Source: Clostridiales bacterium (GTDB taxonomy: Bacteria > Bacillota > Clostridia > Oscillospirales > CAG-382). Taken from it: a stretch of 15,048 bases of DNA. The stretch spans positions 8,328 through 23,375 of the forward strand of contig DMMZ01000040.1 in NCBI GenBank assembly GCA_003452915.1. The letters are read 5' to 3'. Position numbers and translations under genes: made by a program. Of the stretch, positions 6,837 through 12,256 are shown one piece after another. Positions within the stretch are counted from its first letter, which is position 1, and the number at the start of each line of letters is the position of its first letter. The notes under the pieces were generated by a model, which was not told the DNA's origin, ran no database searches, and worked only from the letters and a program-made list of their open reading frames with translations.

Positions 6837-7889
6837 TTGAACAGTTATGATATTATAATTATAGGTGCAGGACCTGCAGGTGCGACTTTTGCAAGAATTG
6901 CAGAAAAATCTCAGAAAATTTTGCTGATTGATGGCTCAAGCGATGGAAAACCCTGTGGCGGATTGCTTGCTCCCGATGCACAGAAAGCACTTGCTTGCTT
7001 CGATTTAACGTTGCCAAGGGAAGTTCTGGTTGACCCACAGATATTTTCGGTAAGAACAATAGATTTGAAAACCAAACAACAACGCTGGTATCAGCGTTTG
7101 TATATCAATGTAGACAGAAAAAAGTTTGACAATTGGTTAGTATCTTTATCACCTTTCAATGTTACCAAAGAAAAAGGTATCTGTTTTAAAATACAAAAAG
7201 AAAATGACGGTTATATTGTTACATATAAAAATAGTAGCGGAGAAACGATAAATGCTTACGGAAAAAATCTGATAGGTGCCGACGGTGCAAATTCAATTGT
7301 CAGAAGAAGTTTTTTTCCAAAACTACACACAAGACAGTATGTTGCTATACAGCAATGGTTTGAAGAGGAACGCGAAATCGCCAAACCGTTTTATTCCTGC
7401 ATATTTGATGCTGATACAACAGACTGCTGCTCGTGGTCTATATCCAAAGACGGATATATTATTTTCGGAGGTGCTTTTGCTCCGAAAAATTGCCGAAGCA
7501 TTTTTGAAAATCAGAAGGAAAAGCTGATAAAGTTCGGATTTCCTTTAAATAATCCTGTAAAAACAGAAGCTTGCATGGTTTTACGTCCTAATTCATTGAA
7601 GAGCTTTTGCTGCGGCGGTGACGGGATATTTTTAATCGGTGAGGCTGCCGGTTTTATCAGTCCGAGTTCGTTGGAGGGCATCAGTTATGCAATTAACAGT
7701 GCTGTTATGTTGAATAATGCCCTGCTGTCAGATAAAAAAGATAAGCATAAAGAATATAAGCGAGCAACAAAATCGTTACGTTTGAAACTTATTGTAAAAA
7801 ATCTGAAATGCCCGCTTATGTATGATCCCTATTTAAGAAAAATTATAATGAAATCAGGCTTTTCAAGTATAGAAATATATCAAAAATAG
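6837..7889 (+). CDS. Geranylgeranyl-reductase-like FAD-dependent oxidoreductase
   Basis: A 350-residue flavoprotein of the GGR/FixC-like group within the p-hydroxybenzoate hydroxylase fold. The N-terminal FAD-binding GAGPAG is at 10-15, the group-typical KPCGG at 38-42, GADGANSIVRR at 147-157, a substrate-side Trp200 in CSWSISKDG, and the second flavin motif LIGEAAGFISPSSLEGI at 267-282. Family members reduce isoprenoid double bonds or oxidise small molecules; the substrate here is unknown. I start at TTG 6837 because GGAGG (6827-6831) lies five bases before it and the product begins MNSYDIIIIGAGPAG. The ATG at 6825 would add four residues but has no ribosome binding site, since the GGAGG lies inside its own second codon. 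The call is firm; the start is moderately sure. Confidence 0.88.
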   Translation: MNSYDIIIIGAGPAGATFARIAEKSQKILLIDGSSDGKPCGGLLAPDAQKALACFDLTLPREVLVDPQIFSVRTIDLKTKQQRWYQRLYINVDRKKFDNWLVSLSPFNVTKEKGICFKIQKENDGYIVTYKNSSGETINAYGKNLIGADGANSIVRRSFFPKLHTRQYVAIQQWFEEEREIAKPFYSCIFDADTTDCCSWSISKDGYIIFGGAFAPKNCRSIFENQKEKLIKFGFPLNNPVKTEACMVLRPNSLKSFCCGGDGIFLIGEAAGFISPSSLEGISYAINSAVMLNNALLSDKKDKHKEYKRATKSLRLKLIVKNLKCPLMYDPYLRKIIMKSGFSSIEIYQK

Positions 7890-7900
7890 GAGAAATTATT

Positions 7901-8230
7901 ATGAGTAAATATGATAGAGAATTAAGAGAATGTTTATTTAAGATGGATCTCATGGAAAAGCAGCCGTGTACCAGCGAAGAGATTGAAGAAATACGCAAGT
8001 TAAAAAAAGAAAAAAAGCCGCTTCCTGATGGTATTATTGAAGAATTATACGGCATGGAATGTATTTATTATCGTTGGATAAAACCAGAGATTTCACAAGA
8101 AGAAATAAATAATTTTTTGTTATTAAAACGCACTGTATATCTGCGTACAATTAAGAATGTAAGTATAATCTTCGGAGTTGTTTGTGTAATATCTTTGTTT
8201 GTGTTTGTAATAAGCTTAAGCAACTTATAA
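7901..8230 (+). CDS. Small tail-anchored membrane protein, unknown function
   Basis: A 109-residue protein I do not recognise. Residues 1-85 are soluble and highly charged, with an acidic and basic helical stretch EEIEEIRKLKKEKK at 27-40 and several aromatic residues at 50-59 (YGMECIYYRW). A single hydrophobic segment at about 87-106 ends the protein, which suggests tail anchoring with the charged part in the cytosol. The ATG follows AGGAG with eight bases between. It begins 11 bases after the flavoprotein gene and 17 bases before the acetyltransferase gene, so it is probably part of the same transcript. Confidence 0.75.
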   Translation: MSKYDRELRECLFKMDLMEKQPCTSEEIEEIRKLKKEKKPLPDGIIEELYGMECIYYRWIKPEISQEEINNFLLLKRTVYLRTIKNVSIIFGVVCVISLFVFVISLSNL

Positions 8231-8247
8231 ATCGAAGTAATTAGAAA

Positions 8248-8703
8248 ATGAAAATTTCAAAAGCAACTATAACAGATTTGAATATTGTTCAATCAATCGT
8301 GTATGATACAGTTAATGCAATATACCCTAATTATTATCCATACGAGGTTGTCTCATTTTTCCTTGCTCATCACAAAGCGGAAAATATTGAAAAAGATATA
8401 AACAAAGGTATGGTATTTTTATTTAAGTTAAATGATAAGTTCATCGGAATTGGGACAATTGAAGAAAAACATTTAAACAGAGTTTTCTTTTTGCCTGAGT
8501 ACCAAGGTCAAGGGTATGGAACTCAAATAATGGATTTTCTTGAAAAAGAGATAAGAAAAAAATATAAAACTTCGCTTGTAGACAGCTCTTTGCCTGCTTA
8601 TAGCTTTTATGAAAAAAGAGGTTATTCCCCTATTGAATACCATCAATATAAGGTAGAAAATAACAGGGTGCTTTGTTATCATGTAATGAAAAAGAAATTA
8701 TAA
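8248..8703 (+). CDS. GNAT family N-acetyltransferase
   Basis: A 151-residue single-domain GNAT protein. Such enzymes move an acetyl group from acetyl-CoA to an amine on a small molecule, peptide or protein. Acetyl-CoA-binding motif A is clear: FFLPEYQGQGYGTQIMDFLE at 80-99, with the Q-G-Q-G-Y-G pyrophosphate loop at 86-91. The C-terminal motif B region SLPAYSFYEKRGY lies at 114-126. The start MKISKATITDL is typical of the family, yet no proper ribosome binding site precedes it; only a weak GAAG lies about 12 bases upstream. Expression may rely on coupling with the small protein ending 17 bases before. The substrate is unknown. Confidence 0.88.
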   Translation: MKISKATITDLNIVQSIVYDTVNAIYPNYYPYEVVSFFLAHHKAENIEKDINKGMVFLFKLNDKFIGIGTIEEKHLNRVFFLPEYQGQGYGTQIMDFLEKEIRKKYKTSLVDSSLPAYSFYEKRGYSPIEYHQYKVENNRVLCYHVMKKKL

Positions 8704-8727
8704 ATTTATAAAACGAGGAGGTTACTT

Positions 8728-9522
8728 ATGTCATCTAATGAAAAATTAATTAAAGAAAAATATTCTAACCCTTCCTTTGAAGATATGCGATTTTCTAATT
8801 CAAGAGCAAAAAGCTTAGAATTTCATTATACTAAAAAGTCTGTTAGTGAATATATAAATCATAACACTTCGGTTATTGAAATCGGCTGTGCAACCGGATA
8901 TTACGGAATGTATTTTGCAGATAGATGCAAAGAATTTATAGGGGTTGATTTATCACCCGAAAATATAGAAACTTTTAAAAATAAAATAACAAATAACAAT
9001 CTTAATAATGTTTCTGCAATGGTTGGTGATGCAACAAATCTTGTTGCCATAACCGATTGCCAATTTGACGTAGTAATGGCACTTGGTCCTTTATATCATC
9101 TGCCTGAAGTTGAAAGAGAACTGGTTTTTTCGGAATGTAAAAGAATCTGCAAAGATAACGGCATTATTGTTTTAGCTTACATAAACAAAGTAGGAGCATA
9201 TATAAAGGGTTGTCTTATTGCGCCTGACAGTTACCCAAACAAGACAGTAAATGAATGTGTACTTAAAAAAGGTATTGATGACATTAGACCTGATATGTTC
9301 TTCTTTACAATGCCCGAGGATGTTGAAGAAAGAGCAAGAGCACATGGTTTGACTGTTTTGAAAAATAACGGTGTTGATTTTACATTTAACGAAAATTTAA
9401 TTAACGAAATGAATGAAGAACAGTTTGAAGCTTGGTTGGAATTATCTGATTATATGTATAACAGCCCCTCCTGCACCGGATTAAGTGATCATGCTTTGTT
9501 GATTTGTAAAAAATATATTTAA
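8728..9522 (+). CDS. Class I SAM-dependent methyltransferase
   Basis: A 264-residue protein with the Rossmann-type methyltransferase core. Motif I EIGCATGYYG is at 51-60, the acidic Asp74 that usually binds the ribose is in GVDLSP, a GD pair is at 100-101 before DATNL, and a motif IV-like VVMALGPLYHL is at 115-125. A C-terminal part of about 120 residues probably covers the substrate. Sequence does not tell whether it methylates a small molecule, RNA or protein; the LGPLYHL form is common in small-molecule Methyltransf_11/25-type enzymes. A strong GAGGAGG lies seven bases before the ATG. It is 24 bases after the acetyltransferase gene, and the next gene's ribosome binding site overlaps its stop codon. 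Confidence 0.88.
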   Translation: MSSNEKLIKEKYSNPSFEDMRFSNSRAKSLEFHYTKKSVSEYINHNTSVIEIGCATGYYGMYFADRCKEFIGVDLSPENIETFKNKITNNNLNNVSAMVGDATNLVAITDCQFDVVMALGPLYHLPEVERELVFSECKRICKDNGIIVLAYINKVGAYIKGCLIAPDSYPNKTVNECVLKKGIDDIRPDMFFFTMPEDVEERARAHGLTVLKNNGVDFTFNENLINEMNEEQFEAWLELSDYMYNSPSCTGLSDHALLICKKYI

Positions 9523-9533
9523 GGAGTATGCTA

Positions 9534-10067
9534 ATGAAAAAATGTAAAAAATGCGGTATAGTTCAGAATGACGAACGCACAATATGCATTGAATGCGGAA
9601 ATTTTCTCGGCAAACCTCTTTCTAAGGAAGAAAGTAAACATTACAACGAAGAAATAACCGATAAAGTGAACGATTTAACCGAACGTGCAGACGATTTTTA
9701 TATAACTTCATGGGATAAGATAATGGGTGGTTTATGCTTTGGCGGAATTATATACCTTGCAGCATTCCTCCCATTTTTCCGAAATACATATATACCGCAT
9801 TTATATAATTCATATTTAAAAGAATATCTATTCTCAATAATTTTTTTAACCTACTGTTTATTAATGACAGTATTTCCTAAATTTATTTTGTTTTTACAAA
9901 GATTGCGTTTTATTTTCTTTGATTTTTCTGAAGATCCGTCACCATCAGCAATATATTTGATTTTTACGAAAATAATTCGATATTTATTTTTTGTTGTCGG
10001 ATATATGTATGTAATTTTATCTGTAATAGAAATTATACAGTATTTTTATAAATGTATTAAAAATTAA
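9534..10067 (+). CDS. Zinc-ribbon membrane protein, unknown function
   Basis: A 177-residue protein with an N-terminal zinc ribbon (Cys4, Cys7, Cys18, Cys21 in a CxxC-x10-CxxC pattern), a charged linker of about 35 residues, and three hydrophobic segments at roughly 64-82, 97-122 and 147-170. This layout recurs in many uncharacterised Firmicutes proteins and says little about role. I start at ATG 9534 because AAGGAG (9521-9526) lies seven bases before it; an ATG at 9528 is only one base from that site. The DNA is visibly more AT-rich than the clp genes. It is the last gene of the six-gene run and faces guaB across a shared hairpin. Confidence 0.8.
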   Translation: MKKCKKCGIVQNDERTICIECGNFLGKPLSKEESKHYNEEITDKVNDLTERADDFYITSWDKIMGGLCFGGIIYLAAFLPFFRNTYIPHLYNSYLKEYLFSIIFLTYCLLMTVFPKFILFLQRLRFIFFDFSEDPSPSAIYLIFTKIIRYLFFVVGYMYVILSVIEIIQYFYKCIKN

Positions 10068-10078
10068 TTTATATGATA

Positions 10079-10105
10079 AACGGCAGCGATAATCTCGCTG
10101 CCGTT
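10079..10105. terminator. Hairpin between convergent genes, probable two-way terminator
   Basis: AACGGCAGCGA (10079-10089), a five-base loop and TCGCTGCCGTT (10095-10105) form a perfect 11-bp stem. It lies 11 bases after the zinc-ribbon gene and 16 bases after guaB on the other strand. No long T run follows on either strand (TTCGTATATTGTT rightward, TTTATCATATAAATT leftward), so it may work less well than the clpX terminator. Its position between converging genes supports a terminator role. Confidence 0.65.
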
Positions 10106-10121
10106 CGTATATTGTTATATA

Positions 10122-11597
10122 TTAATTATTTGGATTAAAACTATAATTCGGTGCTTCTTTGGTTATATAAACATCGTGTGGATGGCTCTCTTTAAGTCCT
10201 GCACCTGTTATACGAATAAAACGTCCGTTTTCCTTTAACTCTTTTATTGTGCCTGTTCCGCAATAACCCATACCAGCACGTAATCCTCCGATAAGTTGGT
10301 AAATTGTCTCGGATAACAAGCCTTTATATGCAACACGGCCTTCGACGCCCTCTGGAACAAGCTTTTTGCTGTCGGTCTGGAAGTATCTGTCCTTGCTTCC
10401 GCTATTCATGGCGCTTATTGAGCCCATACCTCTGTAGGTCTTAAATTGTCTACCCTGATAAATCTCCAGTTCTCCCGGAGCTTCCTCACAGCCTGCGACA
10501 AGTGAACCAAGCATTATTACGTCAGCACCTGCGGCAATTCCTTTTACAATATCACCGGAGAATTTAACACCGCCGTCGCCAATGACTGGAATACCTTTTT
10601 TGATAGCGACCGATGCTGCATCATAAATTGCTGTTATTTGTGGTACTCCAATACCTGCGACAACTCTTGTTGTACAGATTGAACCTGGACCTATACCAAC
10701 TTTAATCGCATCTGCACCTGCTTTGATAAGTGCTTCGGCAGCTTCTGCAGTGGCAATATTACCTGCGATAACCTGAGCTTCTGGGAATGCGTCCTTCACT
10801 TTTCTTATTGCATTTAAAATGTTCTGCGAATGACCGTGTGCTGAATCCAAGACCAAAGCGTCTGCGCCATTTTTTAATAAAAGCTCCGCTCGCTCAAGTA
10901 CATCGGTTGTAACACCGATAGCAGCAGCACAGATAAGTCTGCCCATTGCATCCTTTGCAGCATTAGGATATTTTTGTGTTTTTTCAATGTCTTTTATTGT
11001 GATAAGACCTTTAAGATAGCCGTTGTCATCAACTAGCGGAAGTTTTTCTATTTTGTGAGAACGCAGAATCTGCTGTGCTTCCTCAAGGGTTGTCCCAATT
11101 TTACCTGTCACAAGGTTTTTCTTTGTCATAACTTCATCTATTTTTATGTTATATGTGTCAAGGAAACGAATGTCACGGTTTGTCAGGATTCCGACAAGCT
11201 TCCCATTGTCGCATATAGGAACACCAGATATGCGGTATTTTGACATCAACTCGCAAGCATCATAAACATAATGATCTCTTGATAAAAATATAGGATTGTT
11301 TATAATACCGTTTTCGCTTCTCTTAACCCGCTCGACCTGATCAGCCTGCTCTTCTATGCTCATATTTTTGTGTATAACGCCTAAGCCACCTTCTCTCGCA
11401 ATGGCAATAGCCATTCTTGACTCTGTGACCGTGTCCATTGCGGCGGTCATAAGAGGTATACTTAACGTTATTTTGTTCGTTAGGCGTGTTGTCGTGTCTA
11501 TGTCAGAAGGAAGTACCTTGCTCTCTGCAGGTAATAGCAATACATCGTCGTAAGTTATACCCTCTTTACCGAACTTTTCATCATATGAGAATAACAT
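10122..11597 (-). CDS. guaB: IMP dehydrogenase
   Basis: IMP dehydrogenase oxidises IMP to XMP with NAD+, the committed step to guanine nucleotides. The 491-residue product has the normal length. The N-terminal barrel part includes GITYDDVLLLP at 13-23. Two CBS domains insert at about 95-205 (PIFLSRDHYVYDA, then VMTKKNLVTG). The barrel then continues with DSAHGHS at 251-257, the catalytic loop GPGSICTTR at 303-311 (Cys308), GDGGV at 340-344, MGSISAM at 391-397 and the flap EGVEGRV at 416-422. I choose ATG 11597 because GGAGGA lies seven bases upstream and a perfect promoter starts transcription near 11621; a longer frame begun at TTG 11645 would start upstream of the -10 box. The short leader leaves no room for a riboswitch. 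Confidence 0.97.
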   Translation of the reverse strand: MLFSYDEKFGKEGITYDDVLLLPAESKVLPSDIDTTTRLTNKITLSIPLMTAAMDTVTESRMAIAIAREGGLGVIHKNMSIEEQADQVERVKRSENGIINNPIFLSRDHYVYDACELMSKYRISGVPICDNGKLVGILTNRDIRFLDTYNIKIDEVMTKKNLVTGKIGTTLEEAQQILRSHKIEKLPLVDDNGYLKGLITIKDIEKTQKYPNAAKDAMGRLICAAAIGVTTDVLERAELLLKNGADALVLDSAHGHSQNILNAIRKVKDAFPEAQVIAGNIATAEAAEALIKAGADAIKVGIGPGSICTTRVVAGIGVPQITAIYDAASVAIKKGIPVIGDGGVKFSGDIVKGIAAGADVIMLGSLVAGCEEAPGELEIYQGRQFKTYRGMGSISAMNSGSKDRYFQTDSKKLVPEGVEGRVAYKGLLSETIYQLIGGLRAGMGYCGTGTIKELKENGRFIRITGAGLKESHPHDVYITKEAPNYSFNPNN

Positions 11598-11627
11598 CTC
11601 GATCTCCTCCGTTTGAATATTTTTTCT

Positions 11628-11656
11628 ATTATATAGGCAATGCAAACAATTGTCAA
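11628..11656 (-). promoter_or_regulatory. guaB: Perfect consensus promoter for guaB
   Basis: On the minus strand TTGACA (11656-11651), a 17-base spacer and TATAAT (11633-11628) match the sigma-A consensus at all twelve positions and the ideal spacing. Transcription should start near 11621, giving a leader of about 24 bases that holds only the ribosome binding site. This predicts strong, largely constitutive expression unless a repressor acts. Confidence 0.88.
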
Positions 11657-11672
11657 GTATTTATTTTATTTT

Positions 11673-12116
11673 TTATAAAATATCGTTTAAAAAATCAATA
11701 TAACGTCTTTTTGTAGCTTTCCTATTAAAAAGAAATAAAAATGCCATTAATAGAGAAGCTACCAAAAGAACATTTATCGCAGAAAAAGAACCACCTCGTT
11801 CTTTAATCACACGATATAAAAACAAGATAAATCCAAGAAATAATACGGTTATAACATACTCAAATATGCTTTTCGTAAAAATACCCTTTATTGCACTGCC
11901 CTCTGGTGTACTTATTATTTTACCTCTGAAAATAGCGGAAAAAGGATCTCTTGCTACACCCGAACGACGAATTAGTTTAATATTGTTTTTGTGACGAGAA
12001 CCGTAAAAAGTTAAATCCAGAATATCATCGTTACCAGCAAAGCGAGCAGGATTTATTCTGTCGTCCCATCGGGCAATAAGTTCATTTTTACGATATTTAC
12101 TTTTAAGTATAATCAT
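11673..12116 (-). CDS. Two-helix membrane protein, unknown function
   Basis: A 147-residue protein I do not recognise. Residues 1-82 look soluble and basic, with a beta-rich pattern ending in FRGKIISTPEGSAIKGIF at 63-80. This resembles small barrel-like domains that end just before a membrane helix, but I cannot assign a family. Two hydrophobic helices follow at about 85-103 and 112-130, then a short basic tail (NRKATKRRYIDF). I start at ATG 12116, with AAAAAGG nine bases upstream; the frame can be extended to TTG 12140, but that falls in the untranslated leader near the palindrome. The gene has its own promoter, divergent from the P-type ATPase, and lies upstream of guaB. Confidence 0.7.
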   Translation of the reverse strand: MIILKSKYRKNELIARWDDRINPARFAGNDDILDLTFYGSRHKNNIKLIRRSGVARDPFSAIFRGKIISTPEGSAIKGIFTKSIFEYVITVLFLGFILFLYRVIKERGGSFSAINVLLVASLLMAFLFLFNRKATKRRYIDFLNDIL

Positions 12117-12132
12117 TTTTAAAAACCTTTTT

Positions 12133-12148
12133 CTATACAACTGTATAG
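12133..12148. promoter_or_regulatory. TACA-N2-TGTA palindrome, possible BlaI/MecI/CopY-type operator
   Basis: CTATACA-AC-TGTATAG has perfect 7-bp arms and a two-base centre. It contains TACA-N2-TGTA, the core of operators bound by the BlaI/MecI/CopY repressor family. It covers the expected start point (about 12147) of the leftward transcript for the two-helix membrane protein, where a bound repressor would block initiation. No regulator gene is in the window, so this is a pattern match. Confidence 0.4.
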
Positions 12149-12153
12149 TTAAT

Positions 12154-12182
12154 ATTATAAGGTATTATCTGGAAAACGTCAA
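12154..12182 (-). promoter_or_regulatory. Promoter for the two-helix membrane protein
   Basis: On the minus strand TTGACG (12182-12177), a 17-base spacer and TATAAT (12159-12154). Transcription should start near 12147, within the palindrome at 12133-12148. Its -35 box directly abuts the -35 box of the rightward promoter. Confidence 0.75.
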
Positions 12183-12211
12183 TTGCATTTATAATAAATA
12201 TGTAGTATAAT
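12183..12211 (+). promoter_or_regulatory. Promoter for the P-type ATPase
   Basis: TTGCAT (12183-12188), a 17-base spacer and TATAAT (12206-12211). Transcription should start near 12218, about 39 bases before the ATPase ATG. The -35 box begins at the very next base after the -35 box of the leftward promoter, so the two polymerases would compete for the same stretch. Confidence 0.72.
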
Positions 12212-12256
12212 AAAAAATATTTATAAATACCTTAGAAAGAGGAAAACGATTTTTAA

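Noticed and set aside
11597..11672. Purine riboswitch before guaB
   Set aside because: The promoter sits 31 bases before the start codon, so the leader is too short to hold an aptamer.
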